Assembly (NCBI GenBank): GCA_025716855.1
Contig: JAIXMQ010000030.1
Location: forward strand, 292,833 to 356,832
DNA: 64,000 bases
Origin: Pilaira anomala
Lineage: Eukaryota; Mucoromycota; Mucoromycetes; Mucorales; Mucoraceae
Reading direction: 5' to 3'
Below the pieces are notes generated by a model. The model was given only the letters and a program-made list of their open reading frames with translations. It was not told the origin of the DNA and ran no database searches. Every line of letters starts with the position of its first letter. Within the stretch, counting starts at the first letter, position 1. The translations under genes and the position numbers were made by a program. This document shows positions 37,444 through 49,727 of the stretch, in pieces.

Positions 37444-40176
37444 TTATAGTATATTTATATTAACCTTTTCTTATATATATATTATCAGCTCATACTGCTA
37501 GACATCTTTATGATAAATGTCTGGTTGGACCTTTAATGGAAGGTCGTACAAGAATCTTAATTACACATCATGTTGGATTATGTATTTCAGGGGCGTCTTA
37601 TTTAGTTCATTTAGAAAATGGTCGTATTAACTTATGTGGATCTCCCGAAGAGTTGGAAGCAGATGGTAGTTTAAGGATGATCTTGGATGAAGTGATTGAA
37701 TCTGTAGATGAAGAAAAAAAAACGGAAGAAACGATTGAAGAGGAAATAGAAAATACGGATCCTCAAGCAACTGTTGTCGGATCTAGTTCGGGATTACTTA
37801 AAAGGGCATCTATATCAGCAGCAACAGCTGAAGCAGCAGCAGCGGCGACAACGACAGTAGACAAAACTCCTAAAGTCTTGATGAAACAAGAAAGTAATAT
37901 ATATCACTATTTTTACTTATTTACCACTATTCTAACTCTATCTTATATAGCCCGTGCTGTAGGTCACGTTCAATCTAGGTTATACATGTTGTATTTAAAA
38001 GCAGTAGGAAACCCTTTGTATTGGTGTATTGTTTTAGCATTTGTGTTTGGCTCTCGTGGTTTAGATGTAACAGAGAGTTGGTGGATCAAGAAATGGGTTC
38101 ATGCAAGTGAAATAGCTAATAATAGTACACTTGTAACTACAGCCACTACATCCATGATAAACACAGCACAATACCTTTTTATGGATCAAGGCAGTTTGCC
38201 TACTTCACTTGAAAACAATATTGCGATTTCAGCTACAATGAATCGAGGATACTTGGGACTGTTTGGAAAAGACAATACGGATGAAGATCAACTTGATATG
38301 TATTTAAATATTTATATCTTGATTACGATGACAAACATAGTGGTGGGAGCAACACGATTCGCGAGTCTTTATTATGGTACAATTAGAGCCAGTAAAAACC
38401 TGTATCAGATCTTACTTCAACGTGTGTTACGTGCGCCTATGCGATTCTTTGATACAACACCGATTGGTCGTATCTTGAACCGATTTTCAAAAGATTTTGA
38501 GTATGTGGATGCGAGTGTACCTAATGATTTGATGTATTTTGTGATTCAATGGCTTGTGATCTTAACTTCAATTTTGACAGTATGTACAGTATTACCGATT
38601 TTTATTATTCCAATGATGGTGGTTACATTTTTAAATATTATGATTGGTAAACGATACAGCGCAGCGTCTCGAGAACTTCGACGTATGGATTCAGTCACCC
38701 GATCTCCTTTATTTACACACTTTGGTGAAACTATTGTGGGTGTTACTACCATTCGTGCTTATGGTGCTACACAAACATTTATGAATGAGATGTTGAGAAA
38801 AATTGATGAGAATGCAAGACCATTTTATTATGTTTGGATCAGTAATCGATGGGTTGGTACTCGGTTCTCATTTTTAGGTGCTGCAGTTAATTTCTGTACT
38901 GGTACTTTTATTTTATTAAGCTTGGATTATATGGATGCTTCTCTTGCTGGGTTTTGTCTTAGTTTTGTACTTTCATATACTTCTCAGGTAAACTTATTTT
39001 GAACCATGTTTTGTATCCTATGGAGAGAGACTAAAAACTTTTATTAGATGACAATGGCTATCAAGAGATATACTCGTCTTGAAATGAGTTTTAATGCAGT
39101 AGAAAGAGTAGTTGAATTCATGGAAATTGAACAAGAATCACCTGCTATTACAGATAAGAGACCACCACCTGAGGTTAGTTGATGTTGTTGTTGTTGTTTT
39201 TGTTTTTGTTACACATTATTAAATTTTATAATCTTTTCTTTTTTTAAAAAAAAAAGTGGCCTATGAATGGAGGGATTGAAGTGAAGAATCTCGAAGTACG
39301 ATATGCACCCGATTTAGATCCAGTGTTAAAGGGACTGACGTTTTCTGTCAAACCTAGAGAGAAAATTGGGGTCGTTGGTAGAACCGGTAGCGGAAAATCA
39401 ACTTTGGCGTTATCTTTCTTTAGATTTGTAGAACCCACTGAAGGAAGTATTGTGATTGATGGAGTTAATATTTGCGATATTGGTACAGCAGATCTTCGAA
39501 GTAACCTGACTATTATTCCTCAAGGTAATGTATTACATGTATGCATTATAAAATATGTACATGTCATTTTTGACAGTTTTTTTTTTTTGTGACAGATCCT
39601 GTATTATTTTCTGGTAGTTTAAGATCTAATTTGGATCCATTTGATGAATTTGACGATGAAAGTATATTGGGTGCATTAAGACGGGTAGAATTGATCCCAT
39701 CCGAAATTGATTTATTATCGTCAGATCGTAATAATCACGAGGAAGAAAGTTTTGAAGATTCAAACTTTAACATATTTTTAGATCTTTCAAATCCTGTCAG
39801 TGAAGGAGGTTTAAATTTTTCCCAAGGACAAAGGCAATTAATTTGTCTTGCTCGTGCTTTACTAAAGAGTAGTCGAGTAGTATTTATGGATGAAGCAACA
39901 GCGAGTGTAGATTTCGAAACAGATGAAGCTATACAAAAGACAATTGCTTCAGAATTTGTAGATAGCACGATTCTTTGTATTGCTCATCGACTTCGTACAG
40001 TGATAGAGTATGATCGTATCTTGGTGTTGGATCAAGGTGAAATCGCGGAATTTGCAGGTCCTTTAGAATTATTAAATACGCCTGATTCCATATTTAACAA
40101 AATGTGTGAAAATTCGGGAGAATATGAAGCACTTGTTGCTTTAGCAAAAGAAAAACATCAACTTGTTGACGTGTAA
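34673..40176 (+). CDS. ABCC-family (MRP/YCF1-like) full-length ABC transporter
   Basis: Exons 34673-35723, 35786-36350, 36408-36575, 36636-37393, 37489-38987, 39048-39173, 39257-39524 and 39596-40176 give 1671 aa. The order is TMD0, TMD1, NBD1, TMD2, NBD2. The extra N-terminal TMD0 bundle (about residues 1-210) marks the long MRP subgroup. NBD1 has Walker A GSTGSGKT (about 697), signature LSGGQKARVALARA and LLDDVLSAVD, with Asp in place of the catalytic Glu as usual for ABCC NBD1. NBD2 has Walker A GRTGSGKST (about 1430), signature FSQGQRQL and FMDEATASVD. An insert of about 30 acidic residues sits before the NBD2 signature. Family members export glutathione conjugates, bile-acid-like compounds or drugs, or load them into the vacuole. 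The substrate and membrane are not determined. Exon 4 ends at a GA-repeat-containing intron. Confidence 0.93.
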
Positions 40177-42441
40177 ATAAAAGTATAGTTATTCTGAGTA
40201 ACAACAATAGAAAATTAATGCATCAATAAACTACTTATAATCTGGGTTGAAAAAAAATAAAAAAATAAAAACATGTGTGTGTGTAATACATTTGTGTGAT
40301 TTCGTTTCTTTAAAAAGGGAAAAAGGGGGAATAAGCTTCTTCCGCATAAAATTCGTTATCTCTATATGGTAACTATTTATTTTAGCGACAGTATTCGATA
40401 ATACAAAATGGAGAAAATGATATATTTTATCATACGACTTGAGTTATTGACTACTTTGTTTAGTCCTGAAAAACATAGTTTGATCTAGTGCGACGAAGAG
40501 ATTGTCTACCCTATTCTATATTTACCAATTTAAATAATACTATTGTTTATATTGATCAACAGAAACTTGACTCGGATTTTGTTGAAATATAGCTGATGTG
40601 GTAAGCGTGATTAGTTTTTATAGGAAGACTGTGCAGAGTTACAATTTAATTTTGATAGGCCATATTGTAGATTCATGGTTATGATTATGTCCTTATATTT
40701 AGAATTAAGCTGGCAGAGGACTCCTTCAAAAAAGCTCTGATGCCTGATAGAAGTGTCTGTTGATATTCTTCTATAGGTATGGTTATACTAAATAAATTTT
40801 ATAAAAAAATAGAATTATGAACAAGCCTCAAATATTTCCATTCAGACAGTTAACTTTAGCTTTAAACAATTAGGGAGAAATCGCTCTGGGCGTGCAGTCA
40901 GCCATCCGAACAAAGTTAATTTTATTAACACTTCTACATTAGTACACATGTTCTTTTTTCTTTAAAATTAAAAATTATAACATATGAGTATTATGTGTAA
41001 CTGGATCGTTTTTAATCTTTTTTTCTGTCAATTCATAACCATATAGGTAATATATATCTAATTTTAAATTGAGCATAATTTAATAACATTTATATATTAA
41101 ACTTTACAACCTACTTTTTCTTTTCTTTTTACATTAGAGTACTTGAATGTGTATTGCATGTGAAAATCACCCCACCCACTCTCCCTTTTTTTGTAACTCC
41201 CACAAAAGTAATTGTCAGGAAGAAAAGTATTAAACAAACAAATAACCGGAGAGAGAAAGATTCGGGTTCTCTCCGATACGGAAAATGAAATAGAAATGCA
41301 AATTTTGCATGTTTTGAAATGTCAAAAAAAAAAAAAAGAGGGCACATATATCAATAGCAAATTCATTGAGGCAGGTTAATTTGGTCATTGGAAGTTATCA
41401 TGGGACGTAGTTAATATGCTCTCACACGTAATAGATTATATTGGGCATTTTTTTTTTAAAAAAAAGCAAAAGTCTGTAACTGACCTTCAATTTGTTAAAA
41501 TCAAATTTTTATTATTATTGCTTATTTTACCTTTAGATTCCTTTAGTATAGTCTTCATGTATGGATAAGCATATATAAATGTAGGTAATATGATATTTTA
41601 AAATTAATAGAGTAATAAAAACTATTATATAGATTTTTTTCTATTTACATATGTGTACAACCTACTCCGGGATTATATTTCCGTTAACCTCATCTTTATT
41701 TCCCCTTTTCTTTAACTTAACCCTTGAATAAAAACAATAATAAGCTGTGCAAATTTATTCCCCAATAAATATAGTAAGGACTCGATCCCACATTGTTTAT
41801 CTACCTAAACTAACAATGGCGCTATAGACTACATAGCATGTACTTTAAGATGTCATTATGACAATTGTATAGTAGACGTAATGATATAAAATATTGATTG
41901 GCTAGTATTGATTGACTAGTAAGGAGTGATGATACATATTTTGGAATACACGAATGTTTAACCTATCAATCAATTTACTTCATCACGACTAAACTACTTT
42001 TGAAATGCAAAAACAACGAGCGTTCTATCAGCTCCATTTTTACATACATGTTTCTCTTTACACAATAGAGAAGTATTCCTTTCCGATAAACTATCATTCT
42101 TAATTTTAAATACATACCAAAGATATATAAACACACCAAAAAACGTGTCCAGAGGTGTATGGACAAAATAAAATATATTTTGTTTCAAAGAGATATATGT
42201 AACTGACTATAAAAATGTATTTAGTGTCATTATGTCTCGCTTTGCGTTTAAACACATATTAGAAGTACATATACATAACAACAACAAAAAGTTATCGATG
42301 ACTTGGCCTTGAAATCGATGATCTGTCGATTTTTTAAGACCTTCTTGGAACAAATCAGAAACTTGTTGGTTGCAAAAAGATGAAAAGATACTACGTCAAT
42401 TTTCGGAATATGATGTTTTTTTTAGAAACAAAAATAAAAAG

Positions 42442-42514
<73 letters not shown>

Positions 42515-44001
42515 GATTATATAAGTATATATAGCTCCTTTCAATTAACATTAATTAACAGATATAAAACTGTTTATGTAGGCGATCAGTTAAATATAGT
42601 ATTCACTCAAGAAGTCTTTTTTAGAAAGAAAAAAATAGTGAGCAAAAATGTTATTCTTCTTTCATAAAGAAGTCAATTGGTTTTTGAAAGTTCATCTCTC
42701 CTTTCTAGAAGCTTAAGGTACATTATACTAATTAACAAAAATAAACTCGAAAGTATAATTGGATTTACTTTTACTGAATTCGATATTATCGATAGACGAT
42801 TTAATAACTAAAAGAGTGAAATAATTAAAGGGACAACACTCCCATTTTGTCACACCTTTATTCATGTATACGAGTTTCGGAATCAAAAAGATGTACATAG
42901 TCATAAATGTAACACAACAGCCAAAAAAACAACAACAACAACAACAGCAGTTATTTTTTCTATTATCCTTTCAAAAAAAAAAAGTCTTGAAACCAATACA
43001 GATAAAAATAGCAGTAGTGATAGTATTAAGCAAAATTTATAACCAATTAAAAACGATATGAGGGTCAAGATTTAAATAAAAGGTAAGAACCTATCAAAAA
43101 ATTGATATGCATATCAAGAAGTTCATTTGATACCATTATTTAATAAACAAATAGACTATTTGACGATAATGTTATAAATACATAAATTATTATTTTTTTA
43201 TTATATAAATCGTGACATTAAGTGTGAAACGTTAAACGACCAGAAAAAAAAATCTAAACCTTTTTATTCCGAAGTTATACAGCATACAATTTATCAAAGG
43301 AACGATGCAAGTTGCGCACGGTCATTTTTGTGCGCACACACACGAACTTTACCCTAAAATAATAATTTCAATTAGAACCTCGGGTAGAGCTTTTTTATTA
43401 TTGTTGTTTATTATTATTATTTTTGTTGGCCGGGTACACCATCCCCCCCCCCCCTTAATTTTTTTATAAAAAAAAAAGTAAAAAAGAAAAGAAATGGAAT
43501 ACAGCAACAAAACTATTATCTTGCAATCACAAGGTTAATTGTCAATAACATCATGTAATAAAAGAAGTATAAATATTTATGATAATATAATAGGTGTCAT
43601 ACTAGCAATTGTAATAAAAAAAATATATATTTAATATGCGTGGCACAAAAGATTGAATAACAATTCGGACATCTGTAGCCGTACTTGTACTGCACGAGAA
43701 CTGTGTGTCTCCACATGACATTTATATGTTAAAAAAAAAAAAAGAGAGGAGAACTAATTTGTTTTATAACGTATGAATTGGATACACAAATACACGCTTA
43801 ATAACGTACAGGGTGATAAACAAGACCAAGTAACATACAAGTAAAAAGTCGATCAATTTTTGAAATGTGACACATTTTTTTACTATAAATATCGAATAGA
43901 TTGTTTTAATCCTTTTTTTTTTTAATTTTTTTTTTTTTTTTTATAATATTTACTTTCTCCTTAATACTTATTCTTTCCTTTAATTAATAATAAAATAAAA
44001 A
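40177..44001. other. 3.8 kb gene-poor region with long (GA)n tract
   Basis: No gene was found that I can support. A (GA)n run of about 60 bp lies at 42446-42509. C-rich (43442-43455) and ATT-rich patches (43398-43420) occur near the right end, and short A/T homopolymers are everywhere. Frames at 41129-41347 and 41975-42188 lack protein character. The last 150 bp, with TATAAATATC at about 43884-43893, a T run and the ATG at 44002, look like the promoter of the Sel1 gene. Confidence 0.5.
42446..42509 (+). repeat. (GA)n microsatellite
   Basis: This is an almost perfect GA dinucleotide run of about 64 bp in a gene-free region. Confidence 0.85.
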
Positions 44002-46366
44002 ATGACTTCTTCATTATCACATATTGTAGTTGCTTCACGACGTATGTTTTCAAAGATAAACCGTAGATATTTATCGCATCAACGTCGTACTAATAAATCG
44101 AAATCACCAAAAATAGTAACCAAACCTTCTTTTTCATCATCCACTACCACCACATCTTTTTTTACTACAAATACAAAGAATCTAAGCGAATCTTCTATTG
44201 TTTCAGCCGCAAGCGATATAAAGATATCCACTGATTTAACAACCGAACATGATGACATGATTCCTCAACACCTATTTGAATTAGCCCAAGATCATTTATA
44301 TGGAAGACACGGTAAAACCAAAGATCAAACATTTGCAGTGCTTTGTCTATTAGATGCATCAAATCGATTACAACATACGGGAGCACAAGCAATTCTCGGC
44401 TTTTGCTATGAATTTGGATTAGGTATCGAAATTAATTTTCAACAAGCAGAGCAATACTATATCACATCAGTCAAGACTGCCTTAACACAACATAATCATA
44501 CACTCAGAGATGATGGCATTGACAGTATTCCATTATCTGAAGCTACCTTATTAGCTATTGCGCGATTAGCTTTTCTTCGTAAATACGGTCGACCTGGTGT
44601 TCAAATCAACCGAGTGGAAGCTGAATATTGGGAATCAAAAATTCATACACGAGGATTAAACGCGATCGAGTGGATTCGACGTGCGGCTACAGAAGATTCA
44701 TGCTCTGCCAGTCAATACTGTCTTGGTGTATGTTATCATGACGGCATCGCAGTTCAAAAGGATGAACACGAAGCATTCAAGTGGTACAAGAAAAGCGCAG
44801 AACAAGATAATTGTCGTGGACAAGGCATACTTGGATACTGTTATGGTGAAGGTTTTGGTGTAGAGAAATCTGAAAAAGTTGCAATGTATTGGTATCGTCT
44901 TGCAGCAGCACAAGGTGAGACAGTGGCTATTTATAATATTGGGTACTGCTATGAAGATGGTATCGGAGTACGGAAAGACCATGTTGAAGCTGTAAAATGG
45001 TATAGGATTGCAGCTGAAAAAGGAAATGCGTTTGCTCAAAATAGCCTTGGTTACTGTTATGAAGATGGAATTGGTTTAGTACAAGATAAAAAAGTAGCTG
45101 CTCTTTGGTATCGTAGATCTGCTGAACAAGGTTATCCTTGGGCTCAATGTAATTTAGGTTATTGTCATCAAAATGGTATTGGTGCAGAAAAAAATGACGT
45201 CGAAGGTGCTTATTGGTATGGTCAGGCTGCAAGGCAGGGACATGCAAGGGCTCAACATAATTTGGGATTCTGTTATCAAAATGGTATTGGCGTGACTAAA
45301 AACTTGCAGATGGCTGTTGCTTGGTATATGAAATCAGCTCATCAAGGAAATATTTTCGCTTTCCATAGTTTAGGGTATTGCTACCAAAATGGACTAGGTG
45401 TAGAAGCAAATCAGTGTGAATCTGTCTATTGGTACTTTAGAAGTGCTGAATATAATCATGCTCCAGCACAGGTAAATATATATATATATATATATATCTA
45501 TAATTATGTTATTCATATTGTTTATTATAGCTTTCACTTGGTTTTGCTTATCGTAATGGCATGGGCGTAGAGAAAAATGACCGAGAAGCAGTGAAATGGT
45601 TTCGTCGTTCCGCTTTACAAGGAAATCATTTAGCTCAAAATAGTCTTGGGTTCTGTTACGAAGAAGGTTTAGGTGTAGAAAAAGATACCAAGTTTGCAGC
45701 TTATTGGTATTTAAAGGCATCAAGACAAGGAAATCCTTGGGCACAGGTAAAAAAAAAATGTCAAATAAAAAAAAAATAAAAAGAAACTAAAAACCTCTTT
45801 ATTAGTGCAACCTTGGATTTTGTTATGCAAGCGGAATTGGTGTTCCGGAAAATGCATCGAAAGCAGTGTATTGGTATCAAAAAGCGGCACAACAAAATCA
45901 TGCCCGTGCTTTACAGAAATTAGCATTACATTTACAAACAGGTGTTGGGTGTCATCAAGATCTTGAATTGGCAGTACAGTATTTTCTTTCGGCTGCTCAA
46001 CAAGGTCAGGTGGCTGCACAATATCATTTGGCTTTGTGTTACGAAAAGGGTTTAGGTACTCCTGTTGACTTACAAGAATCCATGGTTTGGTTTGAACGTG
46101 CTGCTACTGTAAGTTTTCAAAAAAAAAAAAAAACCTCCATGATGAAAAAAAAAAAAAAAAAAAAACTAATGAATTCATTTTATATATATGTATAGGCTGG
46201 TTGTCGTAACTCTTATCAACATTTACGTCAACTCTTACTTCGTTACTGTCTTGAAAATGCTTCTGCAGTTGATATTATCCAAAGAGTAGATAATGCAACA
46301 AGTAGTTGGTCAACTAATCATCATCCATTGGGTTGGGTATCTGGTTTTGCAGCACCTGCCGCATAA
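44002..46366 (+). CDS. Sel1-like repeat protein
   Basis: Exons 44002-45471, 45531-45746, 45806-46108 and 46196-46366 give 719 aa. The N-terminal 90 residues are basic and Ser/Thr-rich (RRMFSKINRRYLSHQRR) and could be a mitochondrial presequence or a disordered tail. From about residue 95 to 690 there are around fourteen 36-residue Sel1 repeats of the form A..LGYCYEDGIGV.KD..EAVKWYR.AAEQG, which build an alpha-solenoid. The repeats end cleanly at exon borders, since introns fall after an Ala-Gln codon pair inside repeats. Sel1-repeat proteins serve as scaffolds, for example Hrd3 in ER degradation or Chs4/Skt5 in chitin synthase activation. No CAAX box or membrane helix is seen here, so neither assignment is supported. 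Confidence 0.9.
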
Positions 46367-46702
46367 AAAGAGAAACGGTCTTTTCTCTCTCTCTCTCTTT
46401 TTTTTTTTTTTTTTTTTTTAACTATACATATATTTTTCATGCATTTTGTTTTTTGTACATTTCTTTCTCCCTAGCTTTTCATAATTTTATATAGATTACC
46501 AAAAAAAAAAAGCAAAAAATAATCCTCATATCCAACTTATCCCCCCTCTCATTTAAAAATAAAAATAATAAAATGAGTTAATACTTAATTTACTCTACAC
46601 GAGTAAAAAGTCACAAAAAAATGAAGCCCAGGTTCCAAACTAAATATGTAAGAGGCGGGTTTTTCTTTTACATCATTTTACTCTTTATTTTATTTTTTTA
46701 TC
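46367..46702. other. intergenic spacer, no gene seen
   Basis: CT and poly-T runs at 46384-46419 follow the Sel1 gene stop. The rest is A/T-rich and should hold the 3' end of that gene and the promoter of the next. Confidence 0.5.
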
Positions 46703-47157
46703 ATGGCATTATTTGTTCCTGTTATTATAGGTTTACCTATTGGTTACTTTACTTGGGCTAAAGTGTTTGACACTGTAGATAATTGTGTCTCGCAGGTAAT
46801 GAATAGTAATGACAAAACTACTACAGGTACAAAAAAAAAAAAAAATACTTATACAGAAAAAAAAAAAATTAAAACATGATATCATTTTTAATTTTAGAAA
46901 AAGGGCCCAACTCAAGTATAGCAGCAACAATAGGAACAATTGGTTCTGTTGGTATCTTGAGTAAACTCATGTTTACACCACAAACAAGACATCGACTCTT
47001 CTTTGCTCAGGCACCAGTTAACTCAAATATTCGAATCGAAACATTAAAGATGGGTATTGAATTATTAGTTCGAACAGGTGTTGTGTTTTATGGAGGCGCA
47101 GTGGGTGGAGCGACTGCAGGAAGGGTTATGTCGAAAAGTCATTTAAAGCCAGTTTGA
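46703..47157 (+). CDS. small hydrophobic protein, function unknown
   Basis: Two exons (46703-46826 and 46898-47157) give 127 aa. I do not recognise the family. Hydrophobic segments lie at the N-terminus (MALFVPVIIGLPIGYFTWAK), in the middle (AATIGTIGSVGILSKLMF) and near the C-terminus (TGVVFYGGAVGGATAGRV, with small-residue GxxxG-like spacing). The protein may therefore sit in a membrane, perhaps of a mitochondrion or the ER. An alternative donor (GTAATG at 46796) would put exon 2 out of frame, so the GTACAA donor at 46827 was used. Codon use and the intron match the neighbours. The gene is probably real, with unknown role. Confidence 0.65.
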
Positions 47158-47682
47158 GTACGACGATACAATATGCATAAATTCAATGGTGAATGTAAAA
47201 TAGTAGAAAATAAAAGAGTGAACAATGTTTATATAGAATTGAATGCTACTTGTTCAATAAATACTGGATATTATATAGTATTAAATTCAATGATACAGGG
47301 ATTTCATTTAAAAGAAACTTTGATAACATCAAGACCTTTAAAGTTTTTCTTTGATTCAAATCTCTGCTATTTTATGTATGTACATACAAGAGAAGGCTGT
47401 TGAGTTTCAAGTATATAATGTCATTAATAACATAATATTTGCTTACCAAACTTGTGCAGCGATATTCATACTAAAAGCTTCGACTAAAATTATTTAAACT
47501 GATCTTTCTTATGACATACATTTCATTGTATTCCTCTTTTCTTTTATTTTAATCCTTTTGAAAATGAAAAAATAAAATTCTTGTACCGCGGTGTATATTT
47601 TTCGTTTGTTTATTTTGTTGCCCTTTTTTTTTCTCTCTCTCTCTCTCTCTCTATTTTTCTGTTATTGCCGTTGTAATTATCA
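47158..47682. other. intergenic spacer, no gene supported
   Basis: The spacer holds one open frame (47173-47403) without recognisable features. A CT repeat at 47632-47652 lies 30 bp before the next ATG, again pyrimidine-rich before a start. Confidence 0.5.
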
Positions 47683-49569
47683 ATGTATCTCCCCACAGAG
47701 ATTCTTAAACAAGTAGGCGAATACTTGACAGTATCTGAACAAGGGTCTTGTATACGAGTCTGCTATGCTTGGTATGGCCCCTTTCTTGACTTATTATATA
47801 CCAAAGTACATATTCAAAACCGTAATCAATTCCGGTTATTTTATCGTACTATTCAAGCATCTTGTGAAATTGAAGATCCACTTGGCGACCACGTAAAAGA
47901 ATTGAGGTTTGCATACGATACGGGAACACATAAAGAACAACATGCAGTTGGCATTACACGCGATGAATTAGAAAGTTTTCCGGACTTATTTAGACAATTA
48001 CAAGTACTGGATTTCGAGCCTAAACTTTGGAAATATATGCGATATAGCAATAAATTAAGTCAATTGAAACACTTGAAAAGATTACCTAGAATCACTCGAC
48101 AATGTTTATTTCAACCCATCCTGGACAATCTCGCTTCACAATTAACTTATTTATCGATTGGTGGAGAAAGTTTAGATTATATATTGAATAATAACTTGAC
48201 GACTTCTATTTGGACTCGTATACCTAAATTAGAAGAACTTGAAATTCAAGGTAAAAACCATGTGAATCTACATGTCAAGATGTTGATGGCGCTAGGAGCT
48301 CAATTACCAAGGTTAAAACATGTTACGTTGGGTTGTGTTACTTTACCATTGGATGAAAATGATATGGGATCGACAACGACATTTCCATTATTTACATCAG
48401 CATTATCATTAACATTACAAGACGTTCACCTCAAGAGTTGGAAGATGATTACATTTTTAAGTTTAGCATTTTATCATGTGGAAGTATTGGATTTTGATGT
48501 TACGTTTGATTGGTTTTATAACGAGAATGTGACGATTGAATTATATGAACAATCTATGGATGCGTGTATGGGATTTGCACAATTATGTATATTTTTAAAG
48601 AAGATTATATTTAGAAAGATTAGTACATCAGTATTTCCATTTCCATATGATGCATTTTTTCAAGAGATTGCAGATATTCATAGTAATAATGTAAAAGTAG
48701 AAATGACAGATCATGCATGGTGGTCAACAATTGATCCAGTGTCATCATTTAAATCAGTCACAGTACAAACAGGATTATTATCTAAAGCGAATTTGAAATG
48801 GTCATGGACTGGTAAAAAGACGGATATAGCATTATTTAAAAATTTTAAATTTTGTAAACATTTAACTGAATTAAAATTGGATTGTGATGTACAACTAAAG
48901 AATGGATTTAGAATTGATTTGTTACTTGAACATGTTGAACAATTGGAAAAATTACATTTATCACACGTATTAATTACAACCAGTAAACATTATGAAAAAT
49001 CAAAAAAGTTTAAATTACACTTTTTAGAATTAAATCATGTTGTATTAGGTGATCATTTAATGGATTATATATCTCAATTTTGCTTAAATTTACAAGAATT
49101 TTGGATTTCAAATTCGGTACAAGAAAAACCACGTAGATCTGCTTTTATCGTCATTCGTATGCCTGAACACAGGTTTAAATCTATCAAATTGAATTCACTA
49201 CATTTAAACCCAGGTGGTAGTCAAGCTAAATCTGATGTACCCATTTCTTTATTATCTTTTTATGAATCTACTCGTTATCATCGTCAAATTGAAAGGAAAA
49301 AGGAACCTGCTCCAGAAATGTGGAGATTTTATCATATTCATAAATCTATACATGTTAAAAAACAATTAAGAAGATTATCAACTGAAGAAGCGGCTGTCAT
49401 TGCTAACTTTGAAATGAATGAAAAAAAGTGGAAAAATGTTAAAAATTCAACTGCAAGAAAATCATTTCAAGATGAAAAATTATGGGAAAAAGATATACAA
49501 TTTGGTGCTATCCTATTATTATGTAAATCAGTTGATCATCTTGAGTTTAATGAATTAAAGCTTAACTAG
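47683..49569 (+). CDS. F-box-like / leucine-rich protein
   Basis: A single exon encodes 628 aa. The N-terminal 40 residues (LPTEILKQVGEYLTVSEQGS and CIRVCYAWYGPF) have the F-box pattern: a Leu-Pro start, spaced hydrophobics and a late Cys/Trp. This region would bind Skp1 in an SCF ubiquitin ligase. The remainder has irregular leucine-rich segments (LDFEPKLWKYMRY, KLEELEIQG, LPRLKHVTLG, LTELKLDCDVQ, LEKLHLSHV) that could fold into an LRR solenoid recognising substrate. Many such genes exist in Mucoromycota. No substrate can be predicted. The lack of introns contrasts with the neighbours. Confidence 0.78.
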   Translation: MYLPTEILKQVGEYLTVSEQGSCIRVCYAWYGPFLDLLYTKVHIQNRNQFRLFYRTIQASCEIEDPLGDHVKELRFAYDTGTHKEQHAVGITRDELESFPDLFRQLQVLDFEPKLWKYMRYSNKLSQLKHLKRLPRITRQCLFQPILDNLASQLTYLSIGGESLDYILNNNLTTSIWTRIPKLEELEIQGKNHVNLHVKMLMALGAQLPRLKHVTLGCVTLPLDENDMGSTTTFPLFTSALSLTLQDVHLKSWKMITFLSLAFYHVEVLDFDVTFDWFYNENVTIELYEQSMDACMGFAQLCIFLKKIIFRKISTSVFPFPYDAFFQEIADIHSNNVKVEMTDHAWWSTIDPVSSFKSVTVQTGLLSKANLKWSWTGKKTDIALFKNFKFCKHLTELKLDCDVQLKNGFRIDLLLEHVEQLEKLHLSHVLITTSKHYEKSKKFKLHFLELNHVVLGDHLMDYISQFCLNLQEFWISNSVQEKPRRSAFIVIRMPEHRFKSIKLNSLHLNPGGSQAKSDVPISLLSFYESTRYHRQIERKKEPAPEMWRFYHIHKSIHVKKQLRRLSTEEAAVIANFEMNEKKWKNVKNSTARKSFQDEKLWEKDIQFGAILLLCKSVDHLEFNELKLN

Positions 49570-49694
49570 ACGTCATCATTCACCTTTCTGTACATATTGA
49601 TATTAAATTTCCCACGCTTTCATTTTAATAAACCTTTTTTTTTTTGTGCTCTCTCTTTCTTTCTCTCTCCCTCTCTCTTTTTTTCTACCCTTAC

Positions 49695-49726
<32 letters not shown>

Positions 49727-49727
<1 letters not shown>

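Noticed and set aside
44698..45247. Minus-strand frames opposite the Sel1 gene
   Set aside because: They are shadows of the periodic Sel1 repeats. The plus strand has the repeat consensus and correct splicing.
46796..46801. Donor GTAATG in the small hydrophobic protein gene
   Set aside because: Using it shifts exon 2 into an early stop. The donor at 46827 keeps the frame.
47173..47403. 76-codon plus-strand frame after the small hydrophobic protein
   Set aside because: No recognised features, and it lies where a 3' UTR is expected. Kept only as intergenic.
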